Origin: Streptomyces pactum
GTDB taxonomy: Bacteria; Actinomycetota; Actinomycetes; Streptomycetales; Streptomycetaceae
Assembly: GCF_016031615.1 (NCBI RefSeq)
Contig: NZ_JACYXC010000001.1
Location: 620,001 to 684,000 of the forward strand
Reading direction: 5' to 3'
DNA length: 64,000 nt
In this document: positions 56,212 to 64,000 of the stretch, one piece after another
Layout: each line of letters starts with the position of its first letter
Position numbering within the stretch: the stretch's first letter is position 1
The notes under the pieces: generated by a model
Database searches by the model: none
The model's input: only the letters and a program-made list of their open reading frames with translations
What the model was told of the DNA's origin: nothing
Translations under genes and position numbers: made by a program

Positions 56212-57933
56212 GTGAGCCCCTGGACGGACGCCCTCGGATTCGCCTACCAGCCCGTGGTGAACCTCTGTACCTCCTCGGTCGTCGCGCTGGAGGTGCTGGC
56301 CCGCCCGGAGCACTCCGGGGTGCTGTCCCGGGCCCGCCGGGACCCGGGCGTGGACGCGGACCTGGCCGCCCGGGCGGTGCGGGCCGCCGCGCGGGCCGGG
56401 GTGCTGCTCCCGCTCCATGTGAACGTCTTCGCCGCGACGGTGGCGGCGCCGCCGCGGCTGGCGCCGCTGTGCCGGGCGGTACGGGAGACCGGGCGCCGGC
56501 CGTGCGAGATCACCGTCGATCTGGTGCCGCCGTACGCGCCGGTGGTCTCCTCCGCCCTGCTGGCCGGGGTGGCCGAGCTGCGCGAGGCGGGGTTCCGGGT
56601 CTGCGCGGACGGGGTGGGTGAGGGCGATCTGCCGCTGCGGCTGCTCACCCGGCTCGCCCCGGACCTGGTGAAGCTGGACCGGGTGCTGATCGCCGACCTG
56701 CCCCGGGACGTCTCCGCGCGGGCCGCGGTGGCCGCGCTGCGGGAGCTGTGCGACGGGCTGGGGGCGCTGCTGGCGGTGGAGGGGGTGGAGACGGAGCGGC
56801 AGTGCGCCGCGGCGCGGGAGGCGGGGGCCCAGCTGGCGCAGGGGAACCTCTTCGCGCCGGCGGCACGCCGCCCGGCCACCGGGATCCGCCGCCCCGGCGC
56901 CGCGGCGCGGCCCGTAGGGCCCGGCCCGCGGGGGCCGCGGATCGCGCAGTTCGTCCAGCCGGCCGCGCTGCTGCCGCTCACCGTGTCCGCCGGCCAGGTA
57001 CGGACCCTGCTCACCGGTTCGCCGGGGGTCGCCGGGGTGGTGCTGGTGGACGCCGAGGGGGTGCCGGTGCGGGCGGTCCACCGGGACCGGTTCCTGCTCT
57101 CCCTGTCCGGCCGGTACGGTCACGCGCTCTACGCCGACCGGCCGGCGGCGCGGCTGGCGGACCGTCCGCGCACGGTCCGCGCCGACGCCACCGCCTGGGA
57201 GGTGCTGGACGTGGTCGCGGCCGACGAGTGGTCGCGGACCGCCGACGACGTGGCGGTGGTGGACGCGTCGGGCCGCTGCGTGGGGGTGGTGCACCTGGCG
57301 GACGTGGTGCGGGCGCTGGCGGAGAGCCGGGTGGAGGAGGCGGCGCGGCTGAACCCGCTGACCCGGCTGCCCGGCTCGGACACCGTCAACGCCGAGGTGG
57401 ACCGGCGGATCGCCCAGGGCCGGCCGTTCGCCCTGAGCTGGCTGGACATCGACGGCTTCAAGCAGGTCAACGACGGGGCCGGGTTCGCGGCGGGCGACGA
57501 GCTGATCCGCGCGGGTGGGGCGGGCGCTGGCCGAGGGACGGCGGCGGGGCGGGAGGCGGTCCGGGTCGGGCACATCGGCGGTGACGACTTCCTGGTCCTG
57601 ACCGACGCGGACGGGCCCGAGGGCCCCGCCCCCGTCGCCGCCGCGGTGCTCGACGTGCCCTGGTCGGCCGGGGAGCTGCCGGTGACCCTGTCGCTGGCCA
57701 CCGTGGTCTGTCCGCCCGGCGGTCTGCCCGACCACCACCGGGCGGCGGCCTGCCTGGCGCCGCTGAAGAAGGCGGCCAAGGCGCTGCGCGGGGCCAGCTG
57801 GGTGGTCGGCGGCCCGGACCCGGCACGGCAGGAGGCGCGGCGGGGGCGCCCGGTGCCGCAGGCGGGCCGGCCCCCGGCCGCCGGGGCGCCGGCGGTGCCG
57901 GACACCGCGTGCCGGGCCGCGACGGGCTGCTGA
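56212..57933 (+). CDS. Degenerate EAL-CBS-GGDEF domain protein
   Basis: 573 residues from a GTG. EAL domain (about 1-215): VVALEVLARPE has EVL, the DDFGTG block reads ADGVGEG and the AEGVET block reads AVEGVETE, so phosphodiesterase activity is doubtful. CBS pair (about 240-375). GGDEF domain (about 385-535): LDIDGFKQVNDGAGFAAGDE and HIGGDDFL, a GGDDF variant. A local frame displacement lies at 57515-57537 (see findings). C-terminus Pro/Arg-rich tail. Cytoplasmic; could bind c-di-GMP without making or breaking it. No ribosome site before the GTG. Confidence 0.85.
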   Translation: MSPWTDALGFAYQPVVNLCTSSVVALEVLARPEHSGVLSRARRDPGVDADLAARAVRAAARAGVLLPLHVNVFAATVAAPPRLAPLCRAVRETGRRPCEITVDLVPPYAPVVSSALLAGVAELREAGFRVCADGVGEGDLPLRLLTRLAPDLVKLDRVLIADLPRDVSARAAVAALRELCDGLGALLAVEGVETERQCAAAREAGAQLAQGNLFAPAARRPATGIRRPGAAARPVGPGPRGPRIAQFVQPAALLPLTVSAGQVRTLLTGSPGVAGVVLVDAEGVPVRAVHRDRFLLSLSGRYGHALYADRPAARLADRPRTVRADATAWEVLDVVAADEWSRTADDVAVVDASGRCVGVVHLADVVRALAESRVEEAARLNPLTRLPGSDTVNAEVDRRIAQGRPFALSWLDIDGFKQVNDGAGFAAGDELIRAGGAGAGRGTAAGREAVRVGHIGGDDFLVLTDADGPEGPAPVAAAVLDVPWSAGELPVTLSLATVVCPPGGLPDHHRAAACLAPLKKAAKALRGASWVVGGPDPARQEARRGRPVPQAGRPPAAGAPAVPDTACRAATGC

Positions 57934-57952
57934 CGCCCGGTGCGCCGGAACG

Positions 57953-57997
57953 CCGACGGCCCGTACCCCGCGGCGGGCCGGGGGTACGGGCCGTCGG
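57953..57997. terminator. Bidirectional terminator, perfect 17-bp stem
   Basis: Arms at 57953-57969 and 57981-57997 are fully complementary over 17 bp, loop 11 nt, in the gap between the convergent EAL-CBS-GGDEF and conservon operons. Confidence 0.85.
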
Positions 57998-58004
57998 TGC
58001 GGAC

Positions 58005-58598
58005 TCAGCGCCGGGTGGCGGAGACCATCATGGCGTGCTCCACGACGGAGATGAGCACCTCCTTGACGGAGTCCCGCTCCCGGGCGTCGCAGAGGATGAC
58101 CGGGGTCTGCGGGTCGAGGTCGAGCGCGTCGCGCACCGACTCCTCCGGATACCGGGCGGAGTCCTCGAAGCAGTTGACGGCCACCGTGAAGGCGATGCCG
58201 CGCCGCTCGAAGTAGTCGACGGCGGCGAAGCAGTCCTGCAGCCGCCGGGTGTCGGCCAGCACGACCGCGCCCAGCGCCCCGGTGGACAGCTCGTCCCACA
58301 GGAACCAGAAGCGGTCCTGGCCGGGGGTGCCGAACAGGTACAGCACCAGGTCCTCGCGGAGCGTGATCCGCCCGAAGTCCATAGCGACGGTCGTGGTGCG
58401 CTTCCCCTCCACCCCGGTCAGGTTGTCCACCGGCCGTCCCGCCTCGGTGAGCAGCTCCTCGGTGCGCAGCGGTTTGATCTCGCTGACCGCGCCCACCAGG
58501 GTCGTCTTGCCCGCGCCGAACCCGCCCGCCACCAGGATCTTGAGCGTCACCGGGTCGGCTATCGGGGGACGGTCACGGTCAGAGTGCCCGTAGACCAT
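58005..58598 (-). CDS. cvnD: Conservon GTPase-like protein (CvnD)
   Basis: 197 residues. P-loop GGFGAGKTTLVGAVSEIKPL (about 25-44); switch region TTTVAMDFGR and FGTPGQDRFWFLWDEL (about 89-104); specificity loop VAVNCFEDSARYPE with NxxD-like Asn-Cys-Phe-Glu variant. Last gene of a four-gene conservon. In Streptomyces these kinase-linked GTPases control development or secondary metabolism. Overlaps the DUF742 gene by 20 bp. Confidence 0.92.
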   Translation of the reverse strand: MVYGHSDRDRPPIADPVTLKILVAGGFGAGKTTLVGAVSEIKPLRTEELLTEAGRPVDNLTGVEGKRTTTVAMDFGRITLREDLVLYLFGTPGQDRFWFLWDELSTGALGAVVLADTRRLQDCFAAVDYFERRGIAFTVAVNCFEDSARYPEESVRDALDLDPQTPVILCDARERDSVKEVLISVVEHAMMVSATRR

Positions 58599-58965
58599 TG
58601 ATCACCTCGCGCAGAATCCTCTCGTCCGGCAGCTCTGCCGGAGGAACGGGCCGGGACACGCGGACCAGTTCCGCGTGCAGCAGGTCGCCGATGAGCACGC
58701 GGACCACTCCGACCGGCAGGTCGAGTTCGGCGGCGAGTTCAGCGACGGACAGGGGGTTGTCCCGGCTCAGTTCGACGATGTCGATGTGTTCCGGGGATAG
58801 TGTCTGATCGACGACCGACCGTCTGTCCACACGGTCGGCCACGACGACCGCGATCAGGTCGAGCTTTCCTTCGGCGGCGCTGCGGGTACGGCCGCGCGTC
58901 ATGGCGTACGGCCGGACCACGGGTCCCGCCGCGTCGTCGAACCAGCCCTCCGCGTCCTCCGTCAT
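58579..58965 (-). CDS. cvnC: Conservon DUF742 protein (CvnC)
   Basis: 128 residues. The DUF742 core has GPVVRPYAMTRGRTRS, LSRDNPLSVAELAAELDLPV, VGVVRVLIGDLLHAELVRVS and REVINGLRAL. The winged-helix-like domain partners with the GTPase. 9 bp after the roadblock gene; overlaps the GTPase by 20 bp. Confidence 0.92.
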   Translation of the reverse strand: MTEDAEGWFDDAAGPVVRPYAMTRGRTRSAAEGKLDLIAVVVADRVDRRSVVDQTLSPEHIDIVELSRDNPLSVAELAAELDLPVGVVRVLIGDLLHAELVRVSRPVPPAELPDERILREVINGLRAL

Positions 58966-58974
58966 GTCACTCCG

Positions 58975-59400
58975 TCACCCACCGGAGCGCGGCGCCGTGC
59001 CCAGGTGCACGCCCACACGCTTGACCAGCAGCGTCATCTCGTATGCGACCTGGCCGACGTCGGAGTCGGCGTCCGCGAGCACGGCCAGGCAGCTGCCGTC
59101 ACCGGCCGCGGTGACGAACAGGAAGGCGTCGTCGAGTTCGACGATGGTCTGGCGCACCCGCCCCACGTCGAAGTGGCGTCCGACGCCCTTGGCGAGGCTG
59201 TGGAACCCGGAGGCGACGGCGGCGAGGTGCTCGGCGTCCTCGCGGGACAGGTCGCGCGACCCGCCGGTGGGCAGTCCGTCACCGGACAGCACCAGCGCCT
59301 TGCGGATGCTGCCCACGCGTCCGACCAGCTCATCGAGCAGCCAGTTCAACTCCCCCGAACGTGCCGGTGTGTTGCGGGCCGCGGCGTGCGGTGTGGTCAT
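58975..59400 (-). CDS. cvnB: Conservon roadblock/LC7 protein (CvnB)
   Basis: 141 residues. Roadblock fold: ELNWLLDELVGRVGSIRKAL, VLSGDGLPTGGSRDLSREDA, LAAVASGFHSLAKGVGRHFD and LFVTAAGDGSCLAVLADADS. ATG at 59400 overlaps the kinase stop (ATGA). MglB-like regulator of the GTPase partner. Confidence 0.93.
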   Translation of the reverse strand: MTTPHAAARNTPARSGELNWLLDELVGRVGSIRKALVLSGDGLPTGGSRDLSREDAEHLAAVASGFHSLAKGVGRHFDVGRVRQTIVELDDAFLFVTAAGDGSCLAVLADADSDVGQVAYEMTLLVKRVGVHLGTAPRSGG

Positions 59401-62198
59401 CGACCGTCCCCCTCGTAGTTCGTTCCAGGTGCTATCTGCTGCTGACCGCCGATCGGGTCGGAGGTCTGCCGCCGACCGCGCTGCCAGCCCCGTTGGAGCG
59501 AGGCCATGGTGGCCCGCGCCTGCTCGGCATCGCGTTCGGGATCGGTCTCGGCAGGGTATCGCTCCGCCTCGGCCTGCGGGGCGGGGTCGCTCTTCAGCTG
59601 CGGTGCGAGGCTCGCCTGTCGTACGCGCCGGGGCAGCCGGGGCGGTTCGGCTCCTTGCGCGGGCATGGTGTGCTCCTCGGTCGCCGGGGTCTGGGCGGAG
59701 GGTGTGGCCCAGGACGGCGTGGACGGCTGAGCGGGCTGCTGGGCGGCGTGCGGCTGGTGGTCCCAGCCGGGGTGCTGCGCCGGGCCCGCGGGGGGCGGGG
59801 CCGGCTGGGCGGCGTGCGGGTCCCAGCCCTGTTCCCGCTCGTCACGGCGGGGTGCGGCGTGCCGGCCGGAGCGCTGGCCGCCGACCCGGCGTCCGTTGTC
59901 CGAGACGAGCTTCGGCGGCACCCGGCGCGGCAGGGGGGCCGGGCCGGAGTCCGGCGCGCCGTCGACGGCGGCCGGGACGTGGTGGTGGGGCAGCTGCCCG
60001 TCGGGGACCTGCTGGTGCTGTTCCGGCGCGACGCCGGGCAGCGGCGGCGTGGGGGTCAGGCCGCGGCCGCGGAACAGGCCGCCGTCCTCGTCCTCGTCGT
60101 CCAGCGCCTCCTGCGGCACGCCGGCGCTCACCTGCTGGCCGAAACGGGTGACCGGCGGGTCCTGCTCGACCGGTCCGTCCGAGGGCGCGGGGGTGGTGCG
60201 CATCGGCCGCTCCCGCAGGACCGCGGGGATCTCGCCGAGGGCCGGCAGGTCCCGCTCGGCCTGCTCCGCCTCGTCGGTGACGTCCTCGCCGTCCGGCTCG
60301 CCGCTGTCGGTGAGGAGTTTGGCGGGGATGAGCAGGACGGCGGTGGTGCCGCCGTACGGCGAGGGCTGCAGCGAGACCTTGACGCCCTGGCGCTGGGCCA
60401 GGCGGCTGACCACGAACAGGCCGAGCCGGTCGGTGTCGGACAGTTCGAAGTCCGGGGTCTCGGAGAGCCGGAGGTTGGCCTCCAGCAGGGCGTCCGGTGC
60501 CATGCCCAGGCCGCGGTCGTGGATCTCCAGGGTGAAGCCGTTGGCGACCCGCTCGCCGAGCACCTGCACCGCGGTGTGCGGCGGCGAGAACACCGTGGCG
60601 TTCTCCAGGAGTTCGGCGATCAGGTGGGTGAGGTCGGCGACGGCCGGGCCGTTGACGGCCAGCCGCGGCAGGCGGCGGACCTCGATGCGCTCGTAGTCCT
60701 CGACCTCGGCGACGGCGGCGCGGACCACGTCCATCAGCTGGATCGGCTTGCGCCACTGCCGGGAGGGGGCCGCGCCGGAGAGGATGACCAGACCCTCGGC
60801 GTGCCGCCGCATGCGGGTGGTCATGTGGTCCAGGCGGAACAGGTCGGCCAGCTCGTCGGTGTCCTCGGTGCGCCGCTCCATCTCGTCCAGCAGGGTCAGC
60901 TGGCGGTGCAACAGGACCTGGCTGCGGCGGGCGAGGTTGACGAAGACCTCGGAGATGCCGTGCCGCAGTTCGGCCTGCTTGACGGCCGCCTCGACGGCGG
61001 CGCGCTGCACGGTGTTGAGGGCCTGGCCCACCTGGCCCATCTCGTCGGCGCCGTAGGACAGCCGGGGCGCCTCGGTCTCGATGTCCACCTGCTCGCCCGT
61101 CGCCAGGCGCCGCATGACGCTGGGCAGGCGCACGGTGGCGACCTCCTGGGCGTCCTTGCGGAGCTGGGTCAGGTCGCGGATGAGGGTGCGGCCGATGCGG
61201 ACCGACACGAAGATGGAGGCGGCCAGGGCGAGGAAGCCGAGGATGCCGGCGGCACCGGCCTGCAGCAGCACGCTCTCGGCCTCGGGCTCGACGCGGTCCT
61301 GGAAGCGGTCCATGGCGTCGCTGTTGAGGCGGTCGAGGTCCGCCAGGACCGGCTTGGCGGCCTTGTCCCAGCGCTCCTGGTTCATCACCTTCAGCGCGTT
61401 GGCGGCGCCGGCCTTGAAGATGGCGTCCTCGGCCTGGCGCAGACCCTCGGGCGCGGCGGTGGTCTTCCGGTAGGTGAGGAAGATCTTCTGTTCCGAGCCG
61501 GGCAGCACCGGCATGTTGGTCGCCTGGATCAGGTTGCGCTCGGCGATCAGGTCGGACATCGCGCGCAGGGTGGCCGAGTCGATCCGCTGCGCGGTGAGCG
61601 CGGCGGTGTACAGGCTGTCCTCGCGGGCGAGTGCCTCGCGGCCGCGGATCATGGCCACCAGGGCGCGTCCCTGCTTGTCCAGGTCGGCGTCGGGCACCGC
61701 GTGCAGCGAGCTGCGGAAGTTGTAGCAGAGGTCGATCAGGCCGTTGTAATAGGCGTAGGCGTCCAGGCCGCTGATGCCCCGGTCGTCGATCTGGCGACGG
61801 AGGTTCTCCAGTCCGTCGGCCTTCTCCAGAATGGTGCTGAGCTGGGTCCGGGCGTCCTCGGACATCTTGTCGCGGGTGTCTTCGTTCCCGGCGTTGTCGT
61901 TCAGCTTCTCGATGACCTGATTGGTCTCCTGCTGGCGCGCGTGCAGCACGGTGAGCGCGTCGGACTGGCTGGGATCGGCCAGATAGATCAGCGCCTGCTT
62001 CCGCTCCTTCTGGATCGCGTGTACCGCGTCCTCGACCGGATATCCGACATCTTCCACGATGTCAGCAGCGTCCAGCAGCTGCATCGCCTCACGACCGGTG
62101 ATCACTGTAGCGAACGCCCAGATTGCCGTCAGTGAGACGAGCGGCACCAGCAACAGCGCCACGATCTTCCTGCGGATGGATTTCCCGCGAAAGCGCAT
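59397..62198 (-). CDS. cvnA: Conservon sensor histidine kinase (CvnA)
   Basis: 933 residues from the ATG at 62198, with GGGGAGG upstream. Helix 1 KIVALLLVPLVSLTAIWAFA (about 12-31); extracellular sensing domain of nitrate-sensing (NIT) type (about 40-320); helix 2 GAAGILGFLALAASIFVSVR (about 325-345); a HAMP-like linker. ATPase core: LIAELLENATVFSPPHTAVQ (N box), EIHDRGLGMAPDALL (G1) and GLFVVSRLAQRQGVKVSLQP. A 300-residue Pro/Gln/Arg-rich tail, including AQPAPPPAGPAQHPGW, follows. Overlaps the roadblock gene (ATGA). Confidence 0.93.
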   Translation of the reverse strand: MRFRGKSIRRKIVALLLVPLVSLTAIWAFATVITGREAMQLLDAADIVEDVGYPVEDAVHAIQKERKQALIYLADPSQSDALTVLHARQQETNQVIEKLNDNAGNEDTRDKMSEDARTQLSTILEKADGLENLRRQIDDRGISGLDAYAYYNGLIDLCYNFRSSLHAVPDADLDKQGRALVAMIRGREALAREDSLYTAALTAQRIDSATLRAMSDLIAERNLIQATNMPVLPGSEQKIFLTYRKTTAAPEGLRQAEDAIFKAGAANALKVMNQERWDKAAKPVLADLDRLNSDAMDRFQDRVEPEAESVLLQAGAAGILGFLALAASIFVSVRIGRTLIRDLTQLRKDAQEVATVRLPSVMRRLATGEQVDIETEAPRLSYGADEMGQVGQALNTVQRAAVEAAVKQAELRHGISEVFVNLARRSQVLLHRQLTLLDEMERRTEDTDELADLFRLDHMTTRMRRHAEGLVILSGAAPSRQWRKPIQLMDVVRAAVAEVEDYERIEVRRLPRLAVNGPAVADLTHLIAELLENATVFSPPHTAVQVLGERVANGFTLEIHDRGLGMAPDALLEANLRLSETPDFELSDTDRLGLFVVSRLAQRQGVKVSLQPSPYGGTTAVLLIPAKLLTDSGEPDGEDVTDEAEQAERDLPALGEIPAVLRERPMRTTPAPSDGPVEQDPPVTRFGQQVSAGVPQEALDDEDEDGGLFRGRGLTPTPPLPGVAPEQHQQVPDGQLPHHHVPAAVDGAPDSGPAPLPRRVPPKLVSDNGRRVGGQRSGRHAAPRRDEREQGWDPHAAQPAPPPAGPAQHPGWDHQPHAAQQPAQPSTPSWATPSAQTPATEEHTMPAQGAEPPRLPRRVRQASLAPQLKSDPAPQAEAERYPAETDPERDAEQARATMASLQRGWQRGRRQTSDPIGGQQQIAPGTNYEGDGR

Positions 62199-62554
62199 GG
62201 CCTCCCCAACGTCAACCCCGAATACCGGGGGCGGAGTTCCGATAACAAGCGGCGCGAGCCTACTACCGTGGGTTGACCGCTTCGAAGACACGTCCGGTCG
62301 GGCAGGCGGCACGGAGGGCTACCTTGATCACGATGTGTCCGGGGTTGAGCCGACTTACTCCCCGTCCGGCGGCTCACCGGCCCGGAGGAGTCCGACGCAA
62401 TGCCGTCGCACGAGTGGCTGAATTTCCCCTCCCGCCGCGCACCGTTCGCCACTCTGTTTCATGCCTTCACCGAGGAGACTGGGGGGAATAAGAGCCATGT
62501 CGGGCTTTTTGATTCGGGTGGACCGGGACAGCCACCAGGAGGGGTGAGGACTTC
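62199..62554. other. Divergent intergenic region of the conservon
   Basis: 356 bp before the kinase and before the small membrane protein, no gene. A minus-strand GTAGTAGGCT (complement near 62258-62268) is a weak -10 candidate for the conservon. Confidence 0.4.
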
Positions 62555-62938
62555 GTGGGCAAGGATCGCGACATCCCCGCGCGCGTCCCAAGCGGCGGAC
62601 GCGCGCAGGCGGTACGGCCGCTGTGGACCGAGGAGCCGGCCCGCCGGTACAGACTGCCTGATCCGGTGCGTGAGGCGGCGGTGCGGGCGGTCATCATCGT
62701 GGCGGTGACGCTGGTGCAGGCGATGGTGGCGGTGCTGTGCACGCTGGCGGGTTCCTGGCTCGCCTTCCCGATGGTGCTGAGCACCGTGGCGAGCACCGTG
62801 GCGGCCACCTGGGGGGTGCTGGACGTGTGGGTCACCCGCCAGGTGTGGCGGCAGCGTCACGGGGTGGTCTCTGCACCCAGCAGCTCCGCTCGTCAAGTAC
62901 GCCAATCACGCCGTCCGCAGCGGCTGTCGGGGGTGTGA
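62555..62938 (+). CDS. Small membrane protein
   Basis: 127 residues from a GTG at 62555, after AGGAGGGGTG. Hydrophilic N-terminus with Arg/Pro, then two hydrophobic segments: AVIIVAVTLVQAMVAVLCTL (about 45-64) and WLAFPMVLSTVASTVAATWG (about 68-87). A polar Ser/Arg/Gln tail. No known domain. Divergent from the conservon; possibly regulated with it. Confidence 0.65.
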   Translation: MGKDRDIPARVPSGGRAQAVRPLWTEEPARRYRLPDPVREAAVRAVIIVAVTLVQAMVAVLCTLAGSWLAFPMVLSTVASTVAATWGVLDVWVTRQVWRQRHGVVSAPSSSARQVRQSRRPQRLSGV

Positions 62939-63242
62939 CGGGCACCGGCGGGCCGGCGCCGGCCGTGCCGGGACGTGAACGGCCGGGGACGGGCGGGGAA
63001 GCGGCCGGTGACGGCGGGGGCGGCGGACCGCCGGGGCCGGCCCCGCCCGGGACCCCCGGGCACGCCACCGGCACGCCGCGGGCGTTGCGGGGGGCGAAGG
63101 CGGCCCCAGGTGTGCCGGGCCCGTCCCTCCCCCGCGGGGAACCGCCCCGGGTCCCGCGGGGTGCGGCTCCGGAGCGGCCCGCCCGCGCGGGGCGGGCCGG
63201 TTCGTCGTCCCCGCGCCGCCCCGCGCGGGGGGGGCGGCCGGT
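62939..63242. other. GC-rich non-coding gap
   Basis: Convergent gap between the small membrane protein and the SMC-like gene. No gene; short GC-rich repeats such as CCCCGCGCGGGG (about 63216-63228) only. Confidence 0.4.
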
Positions 63243-64000
63243 TCAGTCGGCCCCGGGCGCCCCGGTGGCAGGTGCTCCGGTGGCAGGTGCTCCTGCGGCG
63301 CCCGACCCGGCGGTGCGCCGCTCGGCGGCGGGGAGCGCGGGGGCGTCCGGGCGGCGGAACATCCGGGTGGCGGTGATCTGGCCGTGCACCGGCTCGGCGT
63401 CCGCCGTCGGCTGCGGCAGCCCGGGCCGCAGGTGCTCCTCCACGCTGATGTACTTCAGCCCGGCCCGCAGGTCGGCGTCGTTCCGCAACCGGATGACCAG
63501 CGGGAACTCGGCCAGCGCCGTGGTGTCGAACAGGCCGGTGGTGTAGAGCAGCTGCACGCCGAGGGCGTCGGCGACCGCGCGCTGGAGCTCCAGCAGATAG
63601 GTGGCGTTGGCCCGGCCGATGGGGTTGTCCAGGAACAGCGTGCCGGCGTGCCGCTGCTTGTCCCGGCCGCGGTCGTTGCTGCGCAGCGCCGCCATGGTGC
63701 AGTACAGGGCGATGGCGGCGGTCAGCAGCTGGCCGCCGGAGAACACGTCGCCCATCTGCCCGACCGGCACCCGCTCGGCGCGCAGCACCGCGTCCGGCTT
63801 GAGGATCTCCACCGCCACGCCGCGCGGCTGGAGGGCGGCGTGCACCCCGCGCAGCAGCAGCGACATGCCGTCCCGGCGCAGGTCCGAGTTCTTCCGCACC
63901 GCGGACCGGGTGGCCTCGTCGATCACCTCGCCCAGGCGCTCGGTGAGCGTGGCCTGGTCGGGGTCGTCGAACCGGATGCGCAGGAACTCCTGGCCGGACC
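63243..64000 (-). CDS. SMC-like/ABC ATPase, C-terminal part
   Basis: At least 252 residues; the gene continues beyond the right edge. The ABC/SMC signature FSGGQLLTAAIALYCTMAAL and Walker B GTLFLDNPIGRAN are clear, followed by LLYTTGLFDTTALAEFPLVI and the usual tail. Immediately before the tail is a Pro/Ala/Thr/Gly repeat (ATGAPATGAPGAD). The N-terminal Walker A, coiled coil and partner genes are outside. Could be a condensin-like or defence (Wadjet/MksB-type) ATPase, or an uncharacterised large ATPase; the visible part does not decide. Confidence 0.75.
   Translation of the reverse strand, partial: SGQEFLRIRFDDPDQATLTERLGEVIDEATRSAVRKNSDLRRDGMSLLLRGVHAALQPRGVAVEILKPDAVLRAERVPVGQMGDVFSGGQLLTAAIALYCTMAALRSNDRGRDKQRHAGTLFLDNPIGRANATYLLELQRAVADALGVQLLYTTGLFDTTALAEFPLVIRLRNDADLRAGLKYISVEEHLRPGLPQPTADAEPVHGQITATRMFRRPDAPALPAAERRTAGSGAAGAPATGAPATGAPGAD

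Overview
The window is high-GC DNA from an actinomycete, almost certainly Streptomyces or a close relative. The evidence is third-position G/C bias in every gene, frequent GTG starts, several apparently leaderless genes, an rRNA operon in 16S-23S-5S order with no tRNA in the spacer, a complete four-gene conservon (sensor kinase, roadblock, DUF742, GTPase), a DUF5999 protein, and the FtsR / FHA / small basic protein / DUF881 / sugar-nucleotide / phospholipid-synthase block.

Left part (1-24 kb), metabolic and accessory genes: two short-chain dehydrogenases behind a strong promoter with an overlapping palindrome; a DUF3037 / HipA-like kinase pair; a short decaying island (tyrosine-integrase fragment, VOC-family gene with a one-base frameshift, orphan hypothetical gene, two-to-three-repeat type I-E-like CRISPR remnant without cas genes); a flavin oxidoreductase translationally coupled to an ECF41-type sigma factor; an alpha/beta hydrolase divergent from an AraC-type regulator; a Rieske lipoprotein; and a run of LysR / EamA, MocR / flavin-binding protein, two more EamA transporters, a PhzF-like isomerase, a CPBP membrane protease and a glutamate-cysteine ligase family enzyme.

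Middle (24-45 kb), core genes, nearly all on the minus strand: gcvP behind a tandem glycine riboswitch, a PRC-barrel protein, DNA polymerase IV, a MerR regulator, bifunctional nuclease, FtsR, FHA protein, DUF881 / small basic protein / DUF881, a mannose-1-phosphate guanylyltransferase-phosphomannomutase fusion, a CDP-alcohol phosphatidyltransferase, then the rrn operon (16S at about 45.0 kb, 5S ending at about 39.9 kb, followed by a perfect terminator hairpin).

Right part (45.6-64 kb): an MFS transporter operon divergent from a second MocR regulator, acetoacetate-CoA ligase, a GH31-family protein with altered catalytic motifs, a VanX-like dipeptidase, a degenerate EAL-CBS-GGDEF protein, the conservon, a small membrane protein, and the C-terminus of an SMC-like ATPase running off the right edge.

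Most notable: (1) the two MocR regulators, 34 kb apart, share one control-region geometry, a palindromic element with a single copy of its half-site offset by exactly 22 bp and lying on the start codon; (2) the GH31 protein has lost or replaced several catalytic motif residues; (3) the orphan CRISPR remnant sits beside other decaying mobile DNA; (4) the SMC-like ATPase at the edge could belong to a condensin-type defence or segregation system. No complete, clearly new multi-gene system is visible within the window.
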